Source of the DNA: JAWXBA01 sp048499805
GTDB taxonomy: Bacteria; Gemmatimonadota; Gemmatimonadetes; Gemmatimonadales; GWC2-71-9
Length of the DNA stretch: 64,000 bases
Direction of reading: 5' to 3'
Assembly (NCBI GenBank): GCA_048499805.1
Contig: JASNZF010000004.1
Coordinates: forward strand, 1-64,000
Numbering within the stretch: position 1 is the first letter of the stretch; every line of letters starts with the position of its first letter. A program made the position numbers and the translations under genes. The notes beneath the pieces are model-generated. The model did no database searches and had not been told where the DNA came from. It worked only from the letters and a program-made list of their open reading frames with translations. Of this stretch, positions 36,313 through 43,880 are shown in pieces.

Positions 36313-36503
36313 TGGGTCTCGACAATCGGCCGATGCCTGCTTTCTCGAATCGGTTCAGTCTACTAAACCATAGCGTCAATAAGGTGCTGGTGTCATTCGT
36401 GGTCGGAACTCAGGCATCCGCCGAGCAACCTGCCCGGGGGATTAGTGGCGTGCCGCGCCGGAGCCTGGTGGTAGCCCTCGAACTTCATGCGCAGGAAATG
36501 GCA

Positions 36504-37550
36504 CTAAACCACCCCAAGGCGGGTATCGGTTGGGTCTGCTGCTCCACTTGCAGGCCCGCTCGAGAACGCCGGGGCGAGGCGCAAGCTCTTCGTCTTCAAA
36601 TAACTGGCAAGGGGATCGGCATCTCGATCCTGGAGTCGCCGGAGCCGCCCCAGCTCCTCCCACGTGGTGCGCCGGAACCGTACGCCTCCCTCAGGAGTGA
36701 GGTGGCGTGCCATCCTCGCTTCCACATCCTTCTCCGCTTCGACGCGGACGAGGTTTGCCACGAACGGAGTCTCTCCAGCCTCGGCCAAGTGAGTCGAGAA
36801 CACCACGTTGCGACAGAGCTGCTCGAGGATTGCGCCCGCCTCCATGGCAGAAATGGCCCTTCGGTTCAATGAACCGGTGCTTCCTGTAGCTTCACGGTAT
36901 CGTTCGAGAAACGATTGTGGTGTCGTGTCTTTCTTCTTCGCCAATGTCCCGTTGGGTGAGCCGAGCTTCGCTTCGATCAGGACAATCGCCTGACCCGGGA
37001 AGCGGATGATGATGTCCGGTTCGGTCGGGATCTTGAAGCCGGTTTCTAGTCTGTCTCGCACCGCGTTGAGCCGCGGCCAGATCCGCCCATCAAAGTTAGG
37101 CCAGACCTCGTTCCCCCAGAAATACAGTACCGGATCACCTGTCGCGATCTGTCCAGTCAGGGCTTCGAAAGCCTCATTCAGCCCGCCCAGTTCGGCCAAC
37201 CCCATGAACAGGTTCCAACTGACAGCATCCTCGCTGGTCTCGTTACCAAGCCGCCAGGACTCGACCTTTTGCTTCTTAAGTGCGCGTATCATGTCGCGGT
37301 GCAGAATGAAGTTGCGCTCCCAATCCCTGTACACGTAGGTCGGGCTGGTCGATACGCTGATGCCGTGAGAGGGACAGTACGCCACCGGTAAGCCCCGGGA
37401 CCGCTTGGGAATCCACTGGTCACAGCCGCGGATGCAGCAGCGCACCTCACCACCTCGCCGTAGGGGTGCGGTGGCCGAGCCGTAGCCGCGGGCCGCGCCT
37501 ATCTCGAGATCCCCCAACCCATACGGGGCTTCCTCCCACGAGATCACCAC
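36504..37550 (-). CDS. PD-(D/E)XK-like protein with zinc ribbon, upstream of Res
   Basis: A protein of about 348 aa. An N-terminal zinc-ribbon-like segment has CCIRGCDQWIP and YCPSHG (two Cys pairs ~28 residues apart). The later core TEPDIIIRFPGQAIVLIEAK followed by LGSPNGT matches a PD-(D/E)XK nuclease (D-x16-E-x-K). It probably recognises or cuts nucleic acid. The start is uncertain: the GTG at 37550 has AAAGGG upstream, but the frame is open to 37685. It shares direction with the defence operon and lies 190 bp ahead of Res, so it may be expressed separately. An accessory restriction or homing function is possible. Confidence 0.65.
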   Translation of the reverse strand: MVISWEEAPYGLGDLEIGAARGYGSATAPLRRGGEVRCCIRGCDQWIPKRSRGLPVAYCPSHGISVSTSPTYVYRDWERNFILHRDMIRALKKQKVESWRLGNETSEDAVSWNLFMGLAELGGLNEAFEALTGQIATGDPVLYFWGNEVWPNFDGRIWPRLNAVRDRLETGFKIPTEPDIIIRFPGQAIVLIEAKLGSPNGTLAKKKDTTPQSFLERYREATGSTGSLNRRAISAMEAGAILEQLCRNVVFSTHLAEAGETPFVANLVRVEAEKDVEARMARHLTPEGGVRFRRTTWEELGRLRRLQDRDADPLASYLKTKSLRLAPAFSSGPASGAADPTDTRLGVV

Positions 37551-37688
37551 GGTGCGCGCCCTTTCATCGTCACGACTGCGACGGTCACGGGTTCCTGAAT
37601 CCGATTGAGCCCTTATCCGCCACCCACTAATTGCGCATGCCCTGGTACCCTCGTGCCTCCCGTGGCCACCCCCCCCAGCCGCCACCCC

Positions 37689-38309
37689 CTACCCCTCCCT
37701 CCCCACCCCGTCATACGTCGCCCGCATCCACGCCGTTAGCCGCGGTGCCAGCCGTTCCGCGTCCTTGGCCGGATAGGTGATCCGGTACTTGAAGTACTGG
37801 TCCCCCTTGGCGAAGACCCAGACCTCCGTCGTTCGCGCATCGGCGCCGCGTGTGAACGTCCCCGTCCCCCGCATCCCCGGCACCCGCTGGCCCCCATCCA
37901 GCTCCAGCACCGTCGGCCCCCCCGCCCCCATCGTCACCGCCATCCCGGCCCGCTCCGCCGCCTGGAAGTCGAAGACCGCGCGCACCGCGTCCCCGAACTC
38001 GGCGGTCACCGCGGCCGCCACGTCCCCCGCCCGCTCCGGCTGGATCGGGTAGACATACAGACTCACGTCCGCATCCGGACTGATCGGCGTGTAGTACTGG
38101 AGCGAGACCCCCAGGCTGAGCCGCGGCCACCGCCGCGCCGCCATCAACGCGAAGCTGTCGGCCCGCACCGGTACCCGGTACCCGTCCACCACCCACGGCC
38201 GGTCCACCTCGAGCACCGAACCCTCCTGCGCCCCCGCCCCCGCCGACCCGCCAAGCAGCAGGAGGAGCGCTCCCATCGCCCCACGCCCACCCCGCCAGGC
38301 TGCATCCAT
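37689..38309 (-). CDS. Exported protein of unknown function
   Basis: A 206-aa protein with a signal peptide (GAMGALLLLLGGSAGAGAQE). The mature part has strand-rich segments (SLGVSLQYYTPISPDADVSL; VYPIQPERAGDVAAAVTAEF) and a late TTEVWVFAKGDQYFKYRITYPAK, similar in style to bacterial DUF proteins that report on surface or enzyme function, but I do not recognise a family. The ATG at 38309 was chosen because the signal peptide follows directly. The stop TAG is followed by GGGGTGG, again a G-rich repeat context. Divergent gene-free sequence follows. Confidence 0.65.
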   Translation of the reverse strand: MDAAWRGGRGAMGALLLLLGGSAGAGAQEGSVLEVDRPWVVDGYRVPVRADSFALMAARRWPRLSLGVSLQYYTPISPDADVSLYVYPIQPERAGDVAAAVTAEFGDAVRAVFDFQAAERAGMAVTMGAGGPTVLELDGGQRVPGMRGTGTFTRGADARTTEVWVFAKGDQYFKYRITYPAKDAERLAPRLTAWMRATYDGVGREG

Positions 38310-39056
38310 CGGACACCCCCGCAGTGGAGACCGAGCCAACCAGCCTACGAGCCGGGTGTGACATTCCGGGCAGGAACACCCCACCACGCCGAGCTTGCCA
38401 TGTTATCTCCCGACCCCCGTCCGACGTAAGGGGACTACAATTTTTGGAGTCCGGCTTCCCGCTCTCCGAACCGTCCGCCCGGTGTCCGCACTGTCTCAGA
38501 TCTGGGACAGTGGACCGGACACTCGTCCGGGCTGCCCCCCTCCGTGTCAGCCCTGTCGCACTGCTGGTGGGACCGTACCAGGACCTCGTCCGCCCGTCCC
38601 CCTCACTCCCCGCACCGCGCACCACCCCTCTCCGGCCGGGCCCGGTCACGCATCCAACGGGCCCCGTCACCCGTCCGGTCGCGCCGGCTGCCAGCTCCGT
38701 CCCGCCACTGCTCGATGGGGCGCATCCCCCTGGCCACACCTGGTCCGCGCGATCCATTTGCAGGCCGGTCAACAGCTTGCACCAGTGCTGCCGGTCGGCT
38801 GCTCCATCGGTACCGGTGACCGCTCCACCGGTGCACGGACACTGCTCCGGGTGTGCACGGCACCGCGCACGCGATGCATGGTCACTGCACGGGACGTACG
38901 ACGCACTCCGCCACCCGTGACCCGCGCCGCGCTGCGGCGCGTTCGCGGCCGGGCCCCACTCGGCGGTCAGGGCGAGCTGGCACAGAAGTTGATTTTCCGG
39001 TTCCCGTCAGCTGACAACTCACGCAGGAGGGACATCAACCAGAAGCGAGGTGTACC
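38310..39056. other. 747-bp gene-free, hairpin-rich region
   Basis: No convincing gene: open frames here have shifting composition and no ribosome site. The DNA is C-rich on the plus strand with many TCCGG words. Two adjacent hairpins stand out: CACTGTC/GACAGTG (38489-38512) and CCGGAC/GTCCGG (38515-38530). GGGTGTGACATTCCGG at 38354 is close to GGGTGTGACAGGCCGG at 54312 in the other large gene-free gap. A structured RNA is possible but unproven. 38990-39056 is the control region of a small gene. Confidence 0.5.
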
Positions 39057-39260
39057 ATGGATATCCGGACGAAGTTGCAGATGGAGCGGGCCGCGAGAGT
39101 GATCGGCTTCAGTCGCGGAGACCCCGGCACCCTGGCCGTCTGGCGCTCCACCCGGAAGCTTCGCCCCATCAAGGCGTCGGCCGGCGCCAACGGTGGGCAG
39201 GCACCGCTCGATGGCGGCAGTGAACCGATCCTGCTGCCGCCGGGTCAGCCGACGCAATGA
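39057..39260 (+). CDS. Small hypothetical protein with promoter-like and terminator context
   Basis: A 67-aa basic protein (MDIRTKLQMERAARVIGFSR; Pro/Gly-rich tail). No family seen. Support is contextual: AAGTTGATTTTCC and the perfect palindrome GTCAGCTGAC (39006-39015) upstream, a GCGAGGTGTACC site before the ATG, and a strong hairpin with a T run 25 bases after the stop. The N-terminal 35 residues look protein-like; the rest could be chance. Confidence 0.4.
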   Translation: MDIRTKLQMERAARVIGFSRGDPGTLAVWRSTRKLRPIKASAGANGGQAPLDGGSEPILLPPGQPTQ

Positions 39261-39284
39261 ACGGCAGGCCTCCGGACACCTGAC

Positions 39285-39325
39285 AACCCCACTCGGTGGA
39301 TCCGCCGGGTGGGGTTGGTGTTTTT
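39285..39325 (+). terminator. Rho-independent terminator-like hairpin
   Basis: Arms AACCCCAC (39285-39292) and GTGGGGTT (39309-39316), with a further inner CGG/CCG pairing, are followed by GGTGTTTTTGG. It is the clearest hairpin-plus-T-run in the window and points to transcription of the small plus-strand gene before it. Confidence 0.65.
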
Positions 39326-39352
39326 GGGGGTGGCGCGCCATGCGTTGGTTGA

Positions 39353-39546
39353 CCCGTTGGGATCGTAGGGGCCGCGTGTACGCGGCCCGCTGTACCACAT
39401 GCCGAATGATCGCCTGGGAGTCCGCCGAGCCTGAGGCATGAGCCTCGGGATCCACGCGATCACGCGGACCATGCCTGCGCTCCGCGCAGGCCCATTGGGG
39501 TTCGTTGTGCCGATGTAGGGGCGCCCTATAGGGCGCCCCTACATCG
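39353..39546. repeat. Dispersed palindromes: GGCCGCGTGTACGCGGCC and a perfect 36-bp palindrome
   Basis: 39353-39390 repeats the unit of the array at 11589 (GTTGGGATCGTAGGGGCCGC and so on). 39468-39482 holds CCTGCGCTCCGCGCAGG. 39511-39546 is a perfect 36-bp palindrome with half-site CGATGTAGGGGCGCCCTA. The rest of 39261-39822 shows no gene; a toxin partner for the following antitoxin would be expected here but is not recognisable. Confidence 0.8.
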
Positions 39547-39822
39547 ATCCCCGATCCTCACGCCACCATGCGCGGCATGCCAGGCGGAACCCAACGCCCA
39601 TCCGAATCCGGCGCAGGCCTTCGGGGTGCCTGATGGGCACCTTCCAGACCCGCACCCACCACGCCCGCGCTTTTCGGCCATCGGCGATTCGGCAGCCCTG
39701 CCCTAACGTGTCGGGATGGACTCGCCGAGTGGACAACGTGTAGCCCACAGGATACGTTCCCGTGGTTGCGGTTCGGGAGACACCGCTGATCCAGCTCGCC
39801 CGGATGACCTGAGGAAGGTGGT

Positions 39823-40116
39823 ATGGCCAAGCTCAAGACCACGCGCTGGGATATCAGGGAGCACCTCGACTCCCCCGAACGCATCGCCGGCTACCTGGAG
39901 GCCGCCTTCGAGGACGGCGATCCGACCCTCATCGCCGCGGCAATCGGAGACGTGGCCCGCGCCATGGGGATGAGCAGGATTGCCCGGGACGCCGGCCTGG
40001 GACGGGAGAGCCTGTACAAGTCCCTCTCCGCCGACGGCAACCCGGCCTTCGCCACCGTGCTCGAGGTCCTGCGCGCCCTGGGACTCGAACTCCGGGCCGT
40101 CCCCGTCGGGCGGTAG
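39823..40116 (+). CDS. Addiction-module antidote protein (HigA-like, COG3636 type), apparently orphan
   Basis: A 97-aa helix-turn-helix antitoxin. WDIREHLDSPERIAGYLEAA, FEDGDPTLIAAAIGDVARA, MSRIARDAGLGRESLYKSLS and ADGNPAFATVLEVLRALGLE are strong matches to the family. A GAGGAAGGTGGT site precedes the ATG at 39823. Such antidotes normally follow a RelE-like (HigB-type) toxin gene within a few bases; here the 280 bp upstream contains no intact toxin, only short unconvincing similarity. It may be a decayed module or a free regulator. Confidence 0.88.
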   Translation: MAKLKTTRWDIREHLDSPERIAGYLEAAFEDGDPTLIAAAIGDVARAMGMSRIARDAGLGRESLYKSLSADGNPAFATVLEVLRALGLELRAVPVGR

Positions 40117-40183
40117 GGCCATCGCGGTACCTTGCTCGGGGTCCGCGTCCCCGGGCCGGGTCCATGCGGGCCCTGCGATCTCG

Positions 40184-40537
40184 CTATGCCGGGACCGTGC
40201 CCCTCCGAACCGTCCGCACCCGACCGGTGGTCCTGCTCGCCGGCGCTGGTGTCACCACGATCGCCACGTCCCGACCCAGTAGGGTGAGCAGGCGCAGCAA
40301 GCGGTCGGTCGAGAATCCCGTCACATCTCCTCGCGCCAGCTGCGACACCTTGGGCTGGGGAATGCCGAGGACCTCGGCCGCCGCCGTCTGGGTCAGCGCG
40401 CGCCGACGAAGCTCGGTGCTGATCTCGAGGACCAGTTGCGCCTTGGCGAGTTCCGCCTCGGCGTTCGGGAACCCGAGGTCGCGGAAGACGTTGCCGCTGC
40501 TGCGCTCGAATGCAGCCTTGGATCGATCAGCCTTCAT
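40184..40537 (-). CDS. XRE-family HigA-type antitoxin
   Basis: A 117-aa antitoxin. STELRRRALTQTAAAEVLGI then PQPKVSQLARGDVTGFSTDR is a helix-turn-helix of the XRE type, and LLRLLTLLGRDVAIVVTPAP the usual following strand. The upstream toxin gene overlaps its start by 11 bp, the usual toxin-first order for this group. Together they would bind the operator-like repeat at 40908-40925. Confidence 0.9.
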   Translation of the reverse strand: MKADRSKAAFERSSGNVFRDLGFPNAEAELAKAQLVLEISTELRRRALTQTAAAEVLGIPQPKVSQLARGDVTGFSTDRLLRLLTLLGRDVAIVVTPAPASRTTGRVRTVRRGTVPA

Positions 40538-40904
40538 CGCGACTCCTTTCGATCTCGATCGATTGTGCCATAGCCAGCCGGTGAGCTACCCTCTCCAGGA
40601 CATGCCTCGGCGTCGCCACTCGGTGGTGCGCCTTCTTCTGGAACGCCGCCAGGACGTAGATCGTCTCGCCGAGTCGGGCGGTGTACATCAAGCGATAGGT
40701 GCCACTGGTTGCGGTGACCCGCACCTCACTCACCCCTGAGAGGGACCCCTTCATGCCAACGGCGTCCGGATGTACCTGGCGCTGCTGTGCAAACCAGAGC
40801 GCGATGCCCATCGTCCGACGCACCGCCCGTGGCAGCGCCTTGAGCTCGGCCCGAGCCCCGGCAACCCAGATCAGGGCTCGTGGCAAGAGATGCCCCGGCC
40901 GCAC
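40527..40904 (-). CDS. RelE/HigB-like (phage Gp49-type) toxin
   Basis: A toxin of the RelE superfamily, up to 125 aa. LIWVAGARAELKALPRAVRR, GMKGSLSGVSEVRVTATSGT, YRLMYTARLGETIYVLAAFQ and KKAHHRVATP match the phage-derived Gp49-like / HigB group, mRNA-cleaving ribosome-dependent toxins. The start is uncertain. GTG 40904 lies only 1 base after a TATAGT -10-like box, so a leaderless or slightly later start (TTG 40886) is possible. The antitoxin gene follows with an 11-bp overlap. Confidence 0.85.
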   Translation of the reverse strand: MRPGHLLPRALIWVAGARAELKALPRAVRRTMGIALWFAQQRQVHPDAVGMKGSLSGVSEVRVTATSGTYRLMYTARLGETIYVLAAFQKKAHHRVATPRHVLERVAHRLAMAQSIEIERSRDEG

Positions 40905-40905
40905 G

Positions 40906-40925
40906 ACTATACCATTTCTGGTCTA
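40906..40925 (-). promoter_or_regulatory. Promoter -10 and inverted-repeat operator of toxin-antitoxin operon
   Basis: The plus strand reads TATACCATTTCTGGTCTA (40908-40925), with arms ACCA/TGGT within a TA-flanked repeat. On the minus strand TATAGT lies at its edge (40906-40911), a good -10 box directly before the toxin start. Overlap of box and dyad suits autorepression. Confidence 0.5.
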
Positions 40926-41059
40926 GAGAGGCAAGCCGCGCGTCCAGGGCCTTTTCGGCTCGGTGACATCTCACCAGGGTGATCCCCGGGGGACGAACTG
41001 CGGCAACCATTTCCGCGCGGATCGGGTCATTTTGACGCTGGGCTCCGTCCATCCCTCGG

Positions 41060-41230
41060 CAAGATCCCTCGCTGCGCTCGGGATGACACGGATGGGTGCG
41101 CCAGCCCGGCCCGTCAGGTGCCCCCCCGCGGCTGAAGCCGCGGCTCGGCCCACCGGGTCGCTGAAGCGACCTCTCACCCCGATGGCCGCAACAACGAAGG
41201 AGGCCCACCCGCGAGGGTGGGCCTCCTTCG
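41060..41230. repeat. Four palindromes in a row, ending with 16-bp perfect arms
   Basis: In order: REP core AAGATCCCTCGCTGCGCTCG (41063-41090), CCGCGGCTGAAGCCGCGG (~41130), GGTCGCTGAAGCGACC (~41157) and CGAAGGAGGCCCACCC/GGGTGGGCCTCCTTCG (41195-41230, loop GCGA). The last abuts a truncated VapC gene exactly. Confidence 0.8.
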
Positions 41231-41439
41231 ACCCGCTGCCGTTCGATGCCCGTGCGGCACGCGCCTTCGGACGGGTGGCGGCCGGCCTGCGGCGTTCTGG
41301 CCGGAAGCCTGCCGCCGGCTCCTACGATGCCATGATCGCCGCCATCGCCCTCGCCAACGAGCTGCCGCTCTACACCTGTAACCCCAGCGACTTCCGAGGG
41401 ATCGCCGGGCTTCAGGTCATCGCAGTGGTCGCACCCTAG
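41227..41439 (+). pseudogene. C-terminal fragment of a VapC PIN-domain toxin
   Basis: Seventy residues from FDPLPFDARAARAFGRVAAG through GSYDAMIAAIALANELPLYT then CNPSDFRGIAGLQVIAVV form the C-terminal half of a VapC: the third and fourth acidic motifs (SYDAMIAA and NPSDF) are present. The first two (MxxxDTN and xxxE) are missing. The fragment starts at the arm of a 32-base-stem palindrome (41195-41230), with no start codon, no antitoxin and only repeats upstream. A remnant left by an insertion or recombination at the repeat. Confidence 0.8.
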
Positions 41440-41473
41440 CTCTCAGTACTCCGAAGGGGGCGGGGGCGGCCCA

Positions 41474-42133
41474 TCAAGCGCCGTCCGCCGAGTCGATCCC
41501 GGTGGCGTACACCCTGCAGGTGGCAAGCCCCGTCCCACCCCTTGCCACCGCCGCGATCGCCCGGGCAATCTTCTCCGCGCCCCGTGCCGACGGTTCGATC
41601 TGCTGCACGAAGTCGGCGGGCTCGGTACAGACGCTGCGCAGCTCCAGGACCTCCAAGCCCAGCCGGCTGCCGACTCGCAGGACCTGGTCGTTGAGCAGCC
41701 CCAGCGGCACCTTCACCAGCTCCGCATACCGCGCCGGTTCCAGTTGCACCTCATATATGGTGCACAACACCACCCGCTCGGCGTGCGCGGCCACCGCCCG
41801 CGCCACCGCCTCGTACTGCGCGCCGAACTCCGTCGTGATCGCCAGCAGCTCCTCGAGCATGTTCGCCGAGTGGGTGGTGCGTCCCTCCAGGACGCCGAGA
41901 TGCTGCACCGCGTCGTTGCCACCGATGCTGAGCACCGCAAGCGACGGGCGCACGGCGAGTTGGCGCAACTGCCCGGCGACCTCGCTCATGATGCCGCCAT
42001 CCTCCGCCACGCGCTGCATCGTCCACCCCGGCAGCAGCCGCTGGAGGTGGGCGGTGGTGTCGGGCTCCGGCCGGGTATAGGGGCCGTTGTCGAGGATCGA
42101 GTCGCCCAGGAGGGCAAGGGTGTTGGTGGTCAC
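41474..42133 (-). CDS. GDSL/SGNH-type esterase-lipase
   Basis: A 219-aa SGNH hydrolase. Block I LALLGDSILDNG (Ser of GDS), Block III SIGGNDAVQHLG (GGND) and the late block QQIEPSARGAEKIARAI. In the last block the catalytic pair normally reads D-x-x-H, whereas here it is I-E-P-S. Relatives with IEPS exist to my knowledge, but the His is not in its usual place, so activity is uncertain. GTG at 42133 is the chosen start: the family begins with NTLALLGDS. No signal peptide, so intracellular. Single gene within the toxin-antitoxin stretch. Confidence 0.85.
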   Translation of the reverse strand: MTTNTLALLGDSILDNGPYTRPEPDTTAHLQRLLPGWTMQRVAEDGGIMSEVAGQLRQLAVRPSLAVLSIGGNDAVQHLGVLEGRTTHSANMLEELLAITTEFGAQYEAVARAVAAHAERVVLCTIYEVQLEPARYAELVKVPLGLLNDQVLRVGSRLGLEVLELRSVCTEPADFVQQIEPSARGAEKIARAIAAVARGGTGLATCRVYATGIDSADGA

Positions 42134-42491
42134 GGGGAATCCGGGTGATCTGGGTGGCGTGGGAAGGGTCGCAATCGGAAAGGTACCGCGGGGGTATGAC
42201 CCCGATCCCCGGCGGACACTGAACCGTCCCGCACCCCCCGATGGTCGCAACAACGACGGAGGCCCACCCGTGAGGGTGGGGCTCCATGCACCAATCCCAC
42301 CCCATTATTCGAATTCCACGGGGTCGGGCAGTCCCGGGCCCTGCCGATCAAGTTCCCCGGGCAGGCCCATTGGGTATTGTCGCCCTCACGGGGACGCCCT
42401 TCTCGCGCTTTTTCGCTCTTGGTCCTCCAATTGCCGGCACCCGACATTCGAGGGGCTGGTGTGTCACCCTCCTCTTGTCGATATGTCAGAT
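42134..42491. other. 358-bp intergenic region upstream of HigBA
   Basis: No gene. A half palindrome GGAGGCCCACCCGTGAGGGTG lies near 42258-42280. The last 60 bases turn AT-rich (ATATGTCAGATATGGTATATTC), the likely promoter and operator of the toxin-antitoxin genes that follow. Confidence 0.4.
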
Positions 42492-42851
42492 ATGGTATAT
42501 TCTCCATCTCGCAGCCCAGGCGGCAAGCCGCTGGTATGGCTCCACGGCGAGGTCCGCACCCCGCCGTTCTCGGCGTCGGCGCGGCTGGAGGCCGGGACGC
42601 TGCTCCGCCGGTTGCAGCGGGGAGAAATCCCAGGCATGCCTCACTCGCGGTCGATGCCGTCCATCGCCCATCGGTGCCACGAGCTACGGATTGTCGATGG
42701 CGACCACACCTGGCGCATCCTGGTCCGGCTGGATGACGACGCCATCCTGATCGGGGCGGTATTCGCCAAGAAGACCGCGCGGACACCACCGCTTGTTGTC
42801 CGCGCCTGTCAGCGGAGGTTCAACGCGTATGATGCCCTCTGGAAGGAATGA
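42492..42851 (+). CDS. HigB-like toxin (RelE superfamily, phage Gp49-type)
   Basis: A 119-aa toxin. GKPLVWLHGEVRTPPFSASA, RLEAGTLLRRLQRGEIPGMP, HSRSMPSIAHRCHELRIVDG, TWRILVRLDDDAILIGAVFA and KKTARTPPLVVRACQRRFNA form an almost complete family consensus. The start is uncertain: ATG 42492 or ATG 42483, both inside the AT-rich GATATGGTATATTC stretch, so transcription may start close to the codon. Three bases separate its stop from the antitoxin ATG. Confidence 0.9.
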   Translation: MVYSPSRSPGGKPLVWLHGEVRTPPFSASARLEAGTLLRRLQRGEIPGMPHSRSMPSIAHRCHELRIVDGDHTWRILVRLDDDAILIGAVFAKKTARTPPLVVRACQRRFNAYDALWKE

Positions 42852-42854
42852 CCG

Positions 42855-43163
42855 ATGAAGGCTCGGAAGCGCGCGAAGCTCAAGGAAGCCGGTTGGACCG
42901 TCGGGGAGACAGCAGACTTCCTCGACCTGTCCCCGGAGGAAAGCGCCTTTGTAGACATGAAGGTGGCCCTCAGCCAGACCCTCCGGCAGTGGCGCACCAG
43001 GCAGCAACTGACCCAGACGGAACTCGCCCAGGCGCTCCGCTCCAGCCAGTCGCGCATCGCCAAGATGGAAGCTGCCGACCCAACGGTGTCCGTTGACTTG
43101 CTGGTGCGGTCCCTCCTCAAGCTTGGCGCCACCCGACGAGACATCGCCCGCGCGCTGACCTGA
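42855..43163 (+). CDS. HigA-like XRE antitoxin
   Basis: A 102-aa antitoxin: VGETADFLDLSPEESAFVDM then KVALSQTLRQWRTRQQLTQT, a helix-turn-helix (ELAQALRSSQSRIAKMEAAD) and a closing LLVRSLLKLGATRRDIARAL. It is the usual partner of the preceding Gp49-type toxin and would repress the pair. Confidence 0.92.
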   Translation: MKARKRAKLKEAGWTVGETADFLDLSPEESAFVDMKVALSQTLRQWRTRQQLTQTELAQALRSSQSRIAKMEAADPTVSVDLLVRSLLKLGATRRDIARALT

Positions 43164-43215
43164 ACGACACCCAACGATGGGGGCGCCGACCGCTGCCCCG
43201 CGCACCAATCCCCGC

Positions 43216-43240
43216 CGTACGGGCATGCCTTGGCATGCCC
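43216..43240. repeat. GCATGCCTTGGCATGC palindrome
   Basis: One more copy of the palindrome family seen at 12478, 12627, 12775, 12924, ~16880, ~16925, 17078 and ~44027. It lies between the convergent ends of HigA (plus strand) and the NadS-like antitoxin (minus strand). Confidence 0.85.
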
Positions 43241-43267
43241 GATCAATGGCAGCCCATCCTCCGGGCC

Positions 43268-43558
43268 CTACCGGCTCAACGCCGCCACCACCGCTTCGGG
43301 GTTCGCTGCCGCAACCCGGAGCAATGCCTGGGCTGGGCCCTCCGGCACCCGGCGTCCCTGTTCCCAGTTCCGCAGGGTCGCCACGCTGACCCCGATCATG
43401 AGCGCGAACTCCTCCTGCGTCACCGCCAGCCGCTCCCGGACGGCCCGGACATCAGCCGCATCCAGCGCCATCTCCCGACTCGGGCGCTCCAACCCTCGGC
43501 GGATGCGACCCGCCTGCTGGACGCTCGCCACCAGTTTGTCAAAGTCCCTCGCCTTCAT
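43268..43558 (-). CDS. NadS/HigA-like XRE antitoxin
   Basis: A 96-aa antitoxin: FDKLVASVQQAGRIRRGLER, then VRAVRERLAVTQEEFALMIG and VSVATLRNWEQGRRVPEGPA, a full helix-turn-helix of the NadS group. It partners the RelE-like toxin encoded just upstream, overlapping its end by 4 bp. Confidence 0.92.
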   Translation of the reverse strand: MKARDFDKLVASVQQAGRIRRGLERPSREMALDAADVRAVRERLAVTQEEFALMIGVSVATLRNWEQGRRVPEGPAQALLRVAAANPEAVVAALSR

Positions 43559-43872
43559 CCCAGTTCCTCCTCGACCAATCGTCGCAAGCGCTTGACCTGC
43601 GCCATGGTCAGGTCTGCCTGTGTGCCCTTCGCATAGGCAAAGAGCATGTAGAATGCCTCTTCCTCGAGGACCCAGACATAGATGACCCGGATCCCGCCTC
43701 GCTTCCCGCGACCCCGCCCACCCCAGCGCACTTTTCGCAATCCACCCGAGCCGGGGATCAACGCCCCCTGCTCAGGCCGCAGCAGCAGGGCCAGCTGAAG
43801 GGCACGATACGACTCGTCCGTCAACAGCCCGCGGATCGCGGCCGTGAACACCGGCGTCTCGAGGAAGCGCAA
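43555..43872 (-). CDS. RelE/HigB2 (NadT)-type toxin
   Basis: A 105-aa toxin: ETPVFTAAIRGLLTDESYRA, LQLALLLRPEQGALIPGSGG, LRKVRWGGRGRGKRGGIRVI, YVWVLEEEAFYMLFAYAKG and QADLTMAQVKRLRRLVEEEL, near-complete family consensus. The start is probably TTG 43872 (LRFLETPVF), because this family begins with that phrase; a GTG at 43881 is in frame. A perfect palindrome overlaps the upstream region. Antitoxin overlaps by 4 bp. Confidence 0.9.
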   Translation of the reverse strand: MRFLETPVFTAAIRGLLTDESYRALQLALLLRPEQGALIPGSGGLRKVRWGGRGRGKRGGIRVIYVWVLEEEAFYMLFAYAKGTQADLTMAQVKRLRRLVEEELG

Positions 43873-43880
43873 CGGGAACA

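Noticed and set aside
20506..37550. BREX, DISARM or Dnd/Ssp system
   Set aside because: No PglZ, BrxC, DUF1998, PLD nuclease or sulfur-modification genes; the methylase is beta-class Type III Mod paired with Res.
38395..39102. 235-codon plus-strand gene
   Set aside because: Pro/Arg/Thr-rich random-like composition, no ribosome site, ends inside the control region and start of the small gene.
39541..39822. Toxin gene for the COG3636-type antidote
   Set aside because: A short stretch (CGSGDTADPARPDDLRKV) faintly recalls a HigB end, but no start, no core and frame breaks; not enough to call even a pseudogene.
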